Below, in pieces: positions 43,889 through 53,897 of a stretch of 64,000 nucleotides of DNA. Numbering within the stretch: position 1 is the stretch's first letter; each line of letters starts with the position of its first letter. Made by a program: the position numbers and the translations under genes. Location: positions 620,001 through 684,000 of the forward strand of contig JAKUDP010000003.1 of assembly GCA_022570795.1 (NCBI GenBank), written 5' to 3'. Under the pieces are notes generated by a model that worked only from the letters and a program-made list of their open reading frames with translations, did not search any database and was not told the DNA's origin. Source of the DNA: Sphaerulina vaccinii (Eukaryota > Ascomycota > Dothideomycetes > Mycosphaerellales > Mycosphaerellaceae).

Positions 43889-45120
43889 CTACAACTCCAG
43901 ATGCCATATTTCATGTCGGCATAGTCTGTCATCGCTTTGTGGTTTCCAGCAATCGCCACCAACAGCGGTAAATGCATGGAACAGATTATGTGGATCATAC
44001 TTGTTCTTGATGTTCAGCAGTCGATCATAGTTGATCGTAATAGTTCTTCTTGAAGTTCGAATCCTGGAAGTCAGCCTAACAGATGTCAGCTTTGTCAGCG
44101 CGAGAGATTGTCGAACTCCTCCACCTCGTTCGGATATGTGCCACACCTCGCGAGATCGCTTCGAGCAATGATATGAAGGAAATTAGTCATCTTGTCAGCA
44201 CTCTGGAAGTGAAGCTGAGGTTGCTAGCAGATGTTGGCATATCCGGGTGGACCTTACTCGTCATGGAGAGGATAATGCCAAAGGTACCACCACCGCCGCC
44301 ACTCAACGCCCAGAACATGTCTGAGTTCTTCTCGGGGGTTGCTACCATGTGGCGACCCGTGGCATCCACGACTTCCCAATCGAGATCCCCGTCAGCAGCC
44401 AGTCCATATCTGGAGCTCAAAGCTGGACGGCCACCTACCTGCGGATCTCCGCCAGCGATGCCAAATATCGGATACTCTTCACCTACAACCACGAGGCCGT
44501 GCTTGGCGGCTTCAGCATAGGCTTCAAAGCCCTACACGCCTGCGCCGATCTTCATCGCTAACCCACGATAGTGAGGAGATTGATGGCGCAAGACGGACAT
44601 GCCCCGGTGATGATGCAATCATAGTGCAAGCGAGCCAGCTCCTGTGGACTTTCCATTGTGGTCATGGCCGGTGTTGAGAATGACAATTCGGATATTCTTC
44701 TTGGAAGCGAAAGACAGGGCTTGCTGCACGTCCTCGGCAGACTGTACATTGACTGCATAGCTCACATATGAGCCAACAATACATTGGGCATCTGTGCCTG
44801 CGAAAGAGTCACAGCTTCCGTAAGCAAACAAAGGCGCCATGATTGAGGAGAATTAAGTTGACGTGGATCTCTGGATTCTTGCAGCTCTTGACAGGCGGTT
44901 TCATTGTATGCACCGAACTTGGAATTGTGACATGGCCCGCTGCCAAAGGTACAATTGGCACTAGCCGGCCATGCAGAGTCTTGTTGAGTTGTCGCCAGTC
45001 GTGCTCGGTTAGCAAGCAGGCATCTCCTTGGGGACAACGGCAGCGTGCTTCTGTAGATGCTGTCGCCCGTGACAGCCGCTTTAAGGACGCAAATGCAAAG
45101 AGGAGGTGGCGCCAGAACAT
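43889..45120 (-). pseudogene. Berberine-bridge-type FAD oxidase, decayed
   Basis: Family role: secreted FAD-linked oxidation of sugars or secondary metabolites. On the minus strand, family blocks appear in order but in three frames: MFWRHLLFAFAS and CRCPQGDACLLTEHDWRQLN (frame a), CHNSKFGAYNETACQELQES (frame b), then MAPLFAYGSCDSF, YVSYAVNVQSAEDVQQALSF, NTGHDHNGKSTGAGSLAL (frame c). Frame c then meets TGA (44619-44621), where the family has Trp, and TAG (44532-44534) inside GAGV-x-GFEAYAEAAKHGL, where the family has Gln. It continues through GIAGGDPQVGG, RPALSSRYGLAADGDLDWEV and ALSGGGGGTFGIILSM to about 44187. About 200 residues are then missing, and the C-terminal YDRLLNIKNKYDPHNLF, VGGDCW follows in another frame. 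At least two frameshifts, two nonsense changes and one large deletion, so clearly a pseudogene. Confidence 0.88.
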
Positions 45121-46199
45121 GGCTGTGGTCAGGGAGCTGCTATTATAGCAGGATGGAATGAAAATGCGGCGAAGGGGCTCATACTTGCCATCATAGACAT
45201 TTGCAGAGCATAGCCAACCTTGATCTGGGTGCATAGCAAGCTGATCGCTGAAGTTGATGGCTTGTTGAAGCTGAACTTGTTCGTGTGATGATTTAGGAGG
45301 CAAGAAGAGGCAAAGAAGCGAGGGAAGCGACGGCCCACGATTTCCACGTGGTGGGCGGCGGCGTGGCTCAACCTCACTTCCTGACGATTCGGCGTCTATT
45401 CTCTCCTCATCTCGACAACGCCTCTTCAACACATGCAGCAACATCACGGTTTGCTTGCTCACCGAGCTCGTCCGCCACTGTCGCGCATGCCGTTCGACTT
45501 CTCTGTGCGAGGAACCCGAGCTCGTGGTGCCGCTGCTGCAGGACCAAGATGATCTTCGCCGTTCTGGAGACACCTGTGGATCCAAGTTCAATCTGCGGAG
45601 CACGGCGACCAGGATGTCGGGGACACTGCAGGCATAGACGCGACATCCAGCGTTCCACGACGTCGCTTGTCTAACGACAGCACTTTGCAGATTTCAATCA
45701 GTCACTTTTGCTTACACCGTCGCAGAGTCTAGAGCTCTACTGTAGTCGGTGACATCCTTCGAAGGTTGCTGCTGATAAGAAACTCCGTGGTCGGCGATGT
45801 ATCGCGCAGGGTTGGAGTTGACGGGAAGACATGGATGAAGCCCGCCGACTTCAGACGATCTGGTTAGAGACCTAGACGCGCATCCGATGGCGCCAAACAA
45901 GACGAATCACCGGAATTGTGTGCGGTGTAGCGCAGTCGACCCGCAGAATAACCAGGACCAGTGCTCTGTCAAACGTCTAGCATGCCGCAACCCGCGCACG
46001 GCTGCCACGGGGCCTGTGACGGTCCCTAGAGGCGGCGACACAAGATGTCGCCGAACTCGCGTTTGCGCATCTACCATTCGGATACCTGCTTGAGAATGCA
46101 AACAACACTTCACCCTGCCCCAACACATGACAAAAAGGTCGTGTGAAGCTGGGAAGTTGGGAAGTGCTCGTTTCACTTCCACAGACAACGCACTCGCTC
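45121..46199. other. Intergenic region upstream of the ABCG gene
   Basis: Divergent upstream region of the BBE remnant and the ABC transporter. The long minus-strand frame 45603-45121 is an extension of the BBE frame without family similarity. No other gene. Confidence 0.45.
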
Positions 46200-48406
46200 A
46201 TGCCACCAAGAACATCGTACAGATCGGATATTGAGATGCTCATTGTGCCTGACGAAATGAGAGCCTCCAACTCTACCACGGACGAGGTCCAGATGGAGGA
46301 CATCGAGAAGCACGCAAGCATTAGATCCGCGTTCAGCAACGAGGACGTCGAAAGCCTGGTATGGAAGGACCTCACCGTCACGGTCAAGGACCGAACAACT
46401 GGACAGAATCGCAACATCTTGGAGAATGCTTCTGGAATCGTGCGTCCCGGTGAATTGGTCGCCCTCATGGGACCATCAGGTTCTGGCAAGACGACCCTGC
46501 TTCATACACTGGCACAGAGGCAGACAGCCACGGTTCGTGGCCAGGTACTCATCAATGGCGAGGAACACCCGCTCCCCACGCACAGAGCCGTATCCTCGTT
46601 CGTGGAGCAAGAAGATACGCTCATTGGCAGTTTGACAGTGGAAGAGACACTGATGTTCGCGGCACGTTTGGCTCTACCACGGTAAGCAGGTGTCTTGTAT
46701 GGGATGCTACAATGCACCAGATCTAATGGGAATACAGCACGGTAACTCGACATGAAGCACGCGATCGAGCTTTGAAGCTTATTCAGTCCTTCGGACTGAG
46801 CGGCCAGCGCAAGACATTAATAGGCACTCCCCTTCAGAAGGGCATCTCCGGTGGTCAGAAGAGAAGAGTCAGTGTGGCCACTCAGCTTATCACTGGACCA
46901 AGAGTTCTTTACCTCGACGAGCCCACTTCTGGTCTCGACTCGACCGCCAGCTACGAGGTGATCTCGTTCATTCGGGACATCGCACGACAGAACAAGGCAA
47001 GACAATTTACCAGGCACTTCTCATGCGAACTTCAAGCTAACATTCCTCAGTTGATCGTGATTGCCAGCATACATCAACCATCGACCAAGACCTTCGACCT
47101 CTTCTCTCGAGTTGTCCTCCTTTCGCAAGGTCAAACAGTCTTCAATGGAGCTGTACCCACGATGTCTACCTTCTTTGCGGAGATTGGCATGCCAATTCCT
47201 TCGCACATCAATCCTGCCGAGGAAGCTCTCGACCTGATCAATGTCGATTTCTCTGGCGATGCCGCCCAAACCAATCTCAACACCATCCTCCAGGGTTGGC
47301 AGCAGTCTTCTCGTTCCCAACAGCTGAAGGAGGACATCAAAGGCTTCTCCGTCCGCCAGCCACTGCGCCTTGATGTTCACGACATGAAGCCATCTTTTGT
47401 TGCGCAGACTCTGACGCTGGTGCATCGCGCTTTCATCAAGAGCTATCGAGATCTCGTCGCATACTGGGTTCGTGTTGCGATGTATATGGGATTGGCTATC
47501 ATGATGGGCACTGTCTGGCTTCGCCTTGGAACGACACAGCAGAACATTCAGCCCTTCATCAACTCGATCGTAAGTTTCACTGCTCGCACCTCAAGTCTCT
47601 GGCTGACTTGTATGCAGTTCTTCGGCTCCGCCTTCATGAGCTTCATGGCTGTCGCGTACGTACCAGCTTTCCTCGAAGATCGCGCCATCTTCGTGAAAGA
47701 ACGCGCGAACGGCTTGTACGGTCCCACAGCGTTCCTGGTCTCGAACTTTGTTATTGGACTGCCGTACCTGTGTATGTGTAACACACTGCCCCTCATTCGT
47801 GCCACAGCTAACAGTGTAACTAGTTCTGACTGCCGTGCTCTTCTCGATCGTGTCTTACTGGCTCATCGGCTTGCGACCCGAGGCAGATGCTTTCTTCACC
47901 TGGATCATGTGGTTGTTTCTCGACCTTGTGGCTGCAGAGTCTCTCGTCGTCTTTATGGCCAGCTTGTTTCCGAACTTCGTGGTCTCCTTGGCGTTGATCG
48001 CATTCGCCAACGGGTAAGCAATATCCAAGTCATAGTGCCAATACTCGATACTGACTGATTGAATAGATTGTGGATGAGCGTTGGCGGTTTCTTGGTCTCC
48101 CTGCCTGTGCTAAACGTCTTTTGGAAGTACGTCTTTCACTACATCGACTACCAGGCTTATGTCTTCCAAGGCATGATGGTGAACGAGTTTAAAGCTCGAA
48201 GCTATTCATGCGAACAAGTGGCCGGACAATGCTCTTGCATGTATCCAAGCGACCTCCAAGACGAATGCAGGATTGCTGGGAGTGCGGTCCTTTCCAACTA
48301 TGGCTACGCTTTGAATCGTGAGGGGCAGTGGGTTGGCATCATGATCGCTATCATCGTTGTCTACCGGCTTCTAGGCTGGGCAGTCACATGGTTTCGCAAG
48401 ACATGA
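46200..48406 (+). CDS. ABCG-type half-size ABC transporter
   Basis: 647 aa, NBD then six-helix ABC2 membrane domain (White/ABCG order); must dimerise to export lipids, sterols, pigments or drugs. Exons 46200-46681, 46738-46996, 47051-47569, 47618-47771, 47824-48013, 48067-48406. Motifs: Walker A GPSGSGKTT, Q-loop SSFVEQEDTLIGSLTVEETL, signature GISGGQKRRVSV, Walker B VLYLDEPTSGLDS, H-loop SIHQPS. Membrane part: YRDLVAYWVRVAMYMGLAIM, FFGSAFMSFMAVAYVPAFLE, FVKERANGLYGPTAFLVSNF, YWLIGLRPEADAFF; ectoloop with Cys (SYSCEQVAGQCSCMYPSD, DECR). Intron 46997-47050 is GC-AG (AAG|GCAAGA..GCTAAC..CTCAG) and 54 nt long, so its retention would add 18 residues without a stop. The ATG at 46200 is the first in frame; ATGs at 46236 or 46257 are possible. 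Substrate unknown. Confidence 0.92.
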
Positions 48407-49110
48407 ATAAAGTCGGCGTGTAATTGTTTGGTGGAGTTTGCGATTACGATACCCTTTGCGTCTATTCCACGGCTCTGGTGTCTTGATTGGATTGACTGAT
48501 TTGCTGCAAATCCGAAGCACATAGAATCACGATTACGAGAACATGGCTATTGCACAAAGTCTGGGAGTTCCAGGTCGTGTGCTGCGAATCTCTTTGGTCG
48601 CAATACCGATGTGCATATGCATCGTGGATCACCCGGCATCTTGCAGGATCCACAGGCTTGGAAATGCTTGGAGAGGCTGCATTCGTACGGTCACCAATAC
48701 CAACTGACTAGAAGGTACTACACAGCAGTTCTGCACCATATGCGAACATACGGGTCGGTCACACCTATACCGCCATGACACAAGAACAACCTTACTGCTA
48801 TGAAATGCCCAGTAAGTAGGTGACCTTAAATAAGATCTTTGCGATTAAACTTTAATGGGGCTAAAAACGGTCGCAAATAAGGTGCCGAACTGACTCGACA
48901 TGAACCATCACACCATCTCCACGACTCTTCCTGACATACTAATTCTCCCTTGCGTCCACAACATGACCGTCCCGGTTGATGTCTGCAGACGCCATCAATT
49001 CCGACGCAGGCTGGTTACGCAACCTGTAACTTGAGGCGTACTACTACCGAGCGAGGAAGGACTTCCTACAACATCACACATCATCTCCGGCGTCTCAAAC
49101 AATTGACAAG
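48407..49110. other. Intergenic region
   Basis: 3' UTR of the ABCG gene and the promoter of the first exonuclease-like paralogue. No gene seen. Confidence 0.5.
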
Positions 49111-50118
49111 ATGCTTCAATCTTCCGTTGAGAGCCTCTCAGCAGATGGAGCTTCGAGGAAGAATCCATCTGTCTATGCTTCGAGCACTTCGCTTCAACCA
49201 CAAACACCAATTGGACCTCCGGCCCTCACCAAATCAGTAGCACCGCTTCCACGATGGGAGCTGCTCTTTCCAGAAGAACCTGTCTCAATCAAGATCGTCT
49301 CTCAGCGATATCTGCCACCGGATGAGACCAAGTGGAAAGATCGACTCGGCTGGATATCTGTTACAAACACTGCTGGACAGATAGTCTATGATCCTTTCGT
49401 GACTTACCCAAAGGAACCTGGCCTCAAGAAGTACTTCAGCAACAAAAGATACAATGTTGCAAAAGAAGATCTGCTATTCCGGAATGGCGCCCGGGATGGA
49501 AAGGAAGTCGAGAGTAACCTCATGAAGATCTTCGATGGCCGCACAGTTGTGGTACACTGCCAAAAAGGCTACAGCGACGCCTGCTACTTCTACGAGGACG
49601 TTCTAGGCGACAGCCTCGTCTGGGATACTCAAACACTGTACGCCGATACACAGCACGATGGACAGCCGACGTTGTCTACAGTCGCCAGACTAGTACTGGG
49701 TCGCAGCATTCGCCAAGAATGCGATGACACACGAAGACCAGATCAAGATGCTACCACAGCTATGGAGCTCTACTTGCTGCGATTCCCATTCGACAGAGCA
49801 GCAAAGCAGAAACATTGTGAAGAGAGTGGCTGGATACCAGGAGCTCCATCCAAGAAGACACCACAGAAGAAGCGGAAACCAATACAAAAAGCGAAATCGA
49901 GTTATCATCTCTCCACCAGCTTCGCCGCGAGCTTCGCTTTGGATAGAAGACCAGGATCTGCAGAAGGCCTTCCTCGACGTCAGAGCGCTCGACCTCCGAG
50001 CACACCGCCTGACAAGACGCTTGACGCCGCACAGCAGTTTGCATTACGACTTCAGAGACGCCACTTTGCCGATCTGGGTAGTCATGGAGCGCGAGAGTCT
50101 CGACAAGAAGTGTTTTAA
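49111..50118 (+). CDS. REX4/ISG20-like exonuclease-fold protein, paralogue 1 (Exo I motif lost)
   Basis: 335 aa, single exon. RNase H-like DEDDh exonuclease layout: RWELLFPEEPVSIKIVSQRY at the first strand, RLGWISVTNTAGQIVYDPFV (the ARVSxxxxxGxxxxDxxV strand pair of the family), VVHCQKGYSDACYFYE (Exo II region, His149/Asp156), WDTQTLY, and PDQDATTAMELY (Exo III, Asp213). Where paralogues 2 and 3 have the catalytic D-x-E (CDVEF, FDAEF), this protein has K-I-V (residues 61-63), so both metal-binding acids of Exo I are gone and it should be inactive as a nuclease. The C-terminal third is basic and Ser/Pro/Lys-rich (PSKKTPQKKRKPIQKAKSSY), possibly nuclear or RNA-binding. First of three tandem same-strand copies. 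Confidence 0.75.
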   Translation: MLQSSVESLSADGASRKNPSVYASSTSLQPQTPIGPPALTKSVAPLPRWELLFPEEPVSIKIVSQRYLPPDETKWKDRLGWISVTNTAGQIVYDPFVTYPKEPGLKKYFSNKRYNVAKEDLLFRNGARDGKEVESNLMKIFDGRTVVVHCQKGYSDACYFYEDVLGDSLVWDTQTLYADTQHDGQPTLSTVARLVLGRSIRQECDDTRRPDQDATTAMELYLLRFPFDRAAKQKHCEESGWIPGAPSKKTPQKKRKPIQKAKSSYHLSTSFAASFALDRRPGSAEGLPRRQSARPPSTPPDKTLDAAQQFALRLQRRHFADLGSHGARESRQEVF

Positions 50119-51026
50119 GTGATGGATATACAGGCCTAATGACTGATGAGAAGTTGCCTGCAAGGCACTGTACCATATCACTTTCCAGGAATTATATTTG
50201 ACTTTCTAGCAAATATTTCGAAAGCGGGCAATTAATGTTTGTACATCATTGAGGAAAGCCCAGTGCAGGTCTCAGCATGGTCTGCACATCGAGCTACTTC
50301 CACTATACAATCAGTTACTCGATCAATGTATATCATAGTATTTAGCCTATGGGCGAAGCACAACTGACCATACTATCAACAAGACTTGCATACTCTCACC
50401 GGAAGCTTCTCGTTAGTAATCCCTACTATGTCAGTTACCACCATGTGTTCTCTGTTATGGAGGACCAAAAGCTTTCGCACACTGTCTAGACAAATGGCGC
50501 CTTGGATTGTTCACGACACCAGAGAGGACTGACTATAAAGTGGCTAAGCTGCGTAGGATGTGCCGAAGGGAGATATGCTCGCAACTGGCACCGACAAGGC
50601 AAGAGGTCATGCAGCTCAACTGTGTAACATTCATCTCAAGCATTGTGGAGGCTGCATATCCTTCGAGGGGCTTTGTTCACTCTCAACAACCGAATCACTC
50701 AAGGCGACCACAAGACAACGACCACAAGACACCATCAAATCAAAGAACTCCTCCTTTTGATCATGAACATAGAACAAAGCAGGATAATGGAACAAAGCGA
50801 GGACAATGCCTTTGTGCACGTACATAGATGGCAACAAAGGCACACTTTAACATTATCGAGCATTTATAGGAGAGCCTGCCGACTGTGCAGCCATCTTCTG
50901 CTCTCACACCAGTCTTTCTTGCACCATCGCCATCAGACATCTTCGGACTTTCGAAAACACTCGAGACCATCACAACAGCAGGTCTGTTCATCAAGTAAGT
51001 CATTCTCAAGGTATCGATTGTCAAAG
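50119..51026. other. Spacer between exonuclease-like paralogues 1 and 2
   Basis: Contains a possible TATA motif (CTATAAAG, about 50531-50538). The reading frame of paralogue 2 stays open upstream of its ATG to about 50643, but this part has an unlike composition and is probably leader. Confidence 0.4.
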
Positions 51027-51824
51027 ATGTCTAACACTACTGCAGCTTCCAAGGTCTTCGTACAGTGGGGTCCCCGACTGTGGAACGACCCTAAATCGGC
51101 TCAGATCAACAACCCTCGACAATTCCGTGAACCTGTCTCTCCGGCGTGCGGCAAAGGTGTGGCTACGCAGGTCGTGCCGCGCTGGGAGCTTCTTCTGCCA
51201 GGAGAGCCTGTGGCTTGCGACGTTGAGTTCCAAGATTACCAAGTTGCTGGCGAGGTCCATCCCGAGAGACGCATGAAGGGTGGGAAGCTGGTCAAGAACA
51301 AGAAGGCTGGCCAACCAATCTGGAGGCAACGTCTAGGCTGGATCGGTATTGTCAATACCCGTTGCGAGATTGTTCTTGATGTCCACGTCTTCTACCCAGA
51401 GGTCCCCAATGTCAAGATCAAGATGCCATCAGCTCCTGATAAGGACTTTGGCGTCTCAGTCGAGCGACTTCTGCCAGAGAACGGCGCTGTGGCTGGGGAT
51501 ATTGTCGAGAAATGGTGCATGGAGCTCTTCCGGGATCGCATCGTTGTTCTACATAGCGGCACAAACGATTCGAAGTCGTGGTACTATGGAGATATCTTTG
51601 CAGCAGCCGTGGTGATGGATACGCAGGTTCTTGAGAGAGGTGAGTATTAACAGCTTCCTGGGCTTGCCACCCTGGCGTTCGACCTGCTCGGCGAAACGAT
51701 TCAGGTGGGCGGTGTTCATGGGCCGGTCGAAGATCCTGTTTATACGATGAAGATCTATCTTGTCAGTCACAGCTACGATCGCCACGCAGAAGCTGCGAAG
51801 TGGCAGGCTGTGTACCGTCTATGA
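51027..51824 (+). pseudogene. REX4/ISG20-like paralogue 2, split by an in-frame TAA before Exo III
   Basis: The ATG at 51027 (MSNTTAASKVFVQWG) opens 207 codons to TAA at 51648-51650; the same frame then runs 57 more codons to TGA at 51822-51824 with clear family sequence. Before the stop: RWELLLPGEPVACDVEFQDY (Exo I Asp65/Glu67), RLGWIGIVNTRCEIVLDVHV, VVLHSGTNDSKSWYYGD (Exo II His176/Asp181), VVMDTQVLERGEY. After it: QLPGLATLAFDLLGETIQVG, GVHGPVEDPVYTMKIYL, the complete H-x-P-x-E-D Exo III box. So this is the only copy of the three with all catalytic positions, but they are divided by a stop. The stop context is TAA-CAG-CTT. Called pseudogene provisionally; a truncated protein or read-through product is possible. 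Confidence 0.65.
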
Positions 51825-52184
51825 GCGCAGATTGTAGGAATCGCGCTTCTTGAATATCCGTTAGCTCATTCCATAGTGTCATACCATACTGTGCTCCACG
51901 CTTCACACGGTCTCCTATCGTCACACCTCTCTTGTCTGTACTTCAGACCATTCCGTCCAGGTTGAATCCAAGGCAAGTTCTGTTTCTCCTAAAGTCTATG
52001 GGTCGTCCCTGTCTCGCTAAGCTCGATGTCCTATTGTGGTCTCCAGCGTAGCTTCTCGTGAATCTGATTCACGTATGGCTCCAGCAAGAAGCTGCTTACC
52101 AGCAGTTTCCTCTTGTTCAATAAACAAACATCGCCGCCTCTTGACTTCTGAGACATGAATTTGTTATCAGATCAATAGACGAAT
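51825..52184. other. Spacer between exonuclease-like paralogues 2 and 3
   Basis: No gene; holds the paralogue 3 promoter and leader. Confidence 0.45.
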
Positions 52185-53042
52185 ATGAACATGGATCGTA
52201 TTGATACACCTGCACCTGCCGCGTCCGATCTTGGGCCCCTTGGTGCAGTCTCCCGTTCTCGGCGCAAGAATCACGGCAATACAAGCTCACAGCTCAACCC
52301 ACTGGCAAAGAGCACAGACATCAAGGATCATATGAAGCCGCGAGACCCGCCTTACTGCCGTGCAACCCAGACGACTCCACGCTGGGACCTACTCTCAGAA
52401 GACAGTGCGATCGCCTTCGATGCCGAGTTCCAGCGAGTCATCAACAGATTTGGGGTAGAGAAGGCACGTCTCGGTCGTGTCAGCACAAGCGGAACCGTAA
52501 TCCTGGACACATTCGTGGCGTATAACAACGAGACCGGCCTATCTAAGAGAATGGAACCGCCCACATCTGGAGTCCTTCATCAAAATCTCAGGTTCGAAAA
52601 TGGCGCGAGACGCGGCAAAGATGTTGAGGCGTGGTTGGTGAGGATCTTCCAAGGAAGAAAGATCGTCATGCATGATTATTCGAGCGACCAGGCTGCGTTC
52701 TACCTCCAGAAGGATCCTTTTCGAGAGAGCCAGATCATCGATACACAACTGTTGTATGCAGGACTGCATGTGGCGGGTGGTCGTGGACCAGGATTGAGGA
52801 CTACTGCTAAGGCTGTGCTGAAGAAGGATGCCTACAAAGGTGATATCCGTTGTCCGGTAGAGGCTGCGAGGACCACTATGGAGCTGTATCAGAACTTCCA
52901 TGCAGGTTGTGGAGCTGAAGATCCCTACCAGACCATCATGGCGATGACCGAAAAGATCGCGGTTGAGAAGGCTAGGAAAGCAGCTCGTGGGGCAGCTGCA
53001 GGCAACGAGAACACTCCGTTCGCAGAGCTGCGGCGTTCCTAG
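52185..53042 (+). CDS. REX4/ISG20-like exonuclease-fold protein, paralogue 3 (Exo III degenerate)
   Basis: 285 aa, single exon. Family layout: a disordered N-terminus of about 60 residues, TPRWDLLSEDSAIAFDAEFQ (Exo I Asp79/Glu81 intact), ARLGRVSTSGTVILDTFVAY, then NLRFENGARRGKDVEAWLVR (Leu-Gly-type helix), KIVMHDYSSDQAAFYL (Exo II, His163/Asp168), IIDTQLLYAG, GLRTTAKAVLKKDAYKG and CPVEAARTTMELYQNF. In the last box the family H-x-x-x-E-D becomes R-C-P-V-E-A: the catalytic His and Asp are replaced by Arg222 and Ala227. The active site is therefore incomplete at Exo III. C-terminus basic and Ala-rich helix (EKARKAARGAAAGNEN). Stop TAG. Could be a pseudo-nuclease that still binds RNA or a partner. 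Confidence 0.78.
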   Translation: MNMDRIDTPAPAASDLGPLGAVSRSRRKNHGNTSSQLNPLAKSTDIKDHMKPRDPPYCRATQTTPRWDLLSEDSAIAFDAEFQRVINRFGVEKARLGRVSTSGTVILDTFVAYNNETGLSKRMEPPTSGVLHQNLRFENGARRGKDVEAWLVRIFQGRKIVMHDYSSDQAAFYLQKDPFRESQIIDTQLLYAGLHVAGGRGPGLRTTAKAVLKKDAYKGDIRCPVEAARTTMELYQNFHAGCGAEDPYQTIMAMTEKIAVEKARKAARGAAAGNENTPFAELRRS

Positions 53043-53897
53043 TCATACGTTCTTACGATGCACCATTTCTACTGCCCGCAATCGCATAGCTGGGCTCGCG
53101 AATGGTGCTACTTCAGAGGTAGCTACAATTATTCCAGCTGTTCGTTCTAGATGCACGCGAGAGAGCTCCAAAAACGAGCCGGATACTCTTTCAGGTCCAT
53201 GAGTGGTCCATTCGAGACAGGAGGACTCTGTCTGGCGTCCACGGACCTGCAGGGTCTCATATGACCAGGTTCAATGAGGTAAGTTGTGAACTCTTCGCTG
53301 AGCTGCATATCGACTGCCGATGGCATGACAAGCAGACTGCTGGCCCGGATCCGCGCATAGAATCATACTGCTCCGTGTTGATCACAAGTAATGATGATCT
53401 TCACAATTTTCAAGGTTGTGGTTTGTACAGATTGAGTAGCTTATGCAGCATTGCTGACGCAAGCTATGAGAGAACTCATGTCATCCAGCTCACTATGCCC
53501 CAACACCAGGGAGTTCCTCCAGGCATTGCTTGACCTGCTATGGCTCTGCTCGTGGGTCCAATCCTCGCGCTTGTGTCGTGTAGCAGCGCACCTTTCCAAG
53601 TAGATCTTCGTACAGTTCTCGTAAAGTCATTGCTGTCATGTCGTAATGTCCTTCAGTCCCAGACGGATGGCTCGCTCTCCTTTGGGAATGTCGGTAGATT
53701 GCATTATGACTGCCGTGTCAGTGGGGTCGATGTGCGAAAGCAAAAGAGTCAGTCGAAGTCGGCGACTTCGCCATTTCCAATCTTGGCAAGGCTGAAATAA
53801 GGTTCCCGCTCTTGCCTCATCTTTCATCCGCGAAGCAATCTTTGTTTCGAGGCTCAAGTCCAGCTATCAACTACCATAAACACCATATCAGACCAAG
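53043..53897. other. Intergenic region
   Basis: 3' flank of paralogue 3 and the pICln promoter. Short open frames without features. Confidence 0.5.

Noticed and set aside
44040..44080. tRNA B-box-like GTTCGAATCC
   Set aside because: No matching A box or cloverleaf upstream; lies inside the BBE remnant.
51637..51653. Mini-intron GTGAGTATTAACAG that would remove the TAA of exonuclease paralogue 2
   Set aside because: At 14 nt it is too short for a spliceosome, and its removal puts the downstream conserved block out of frame.
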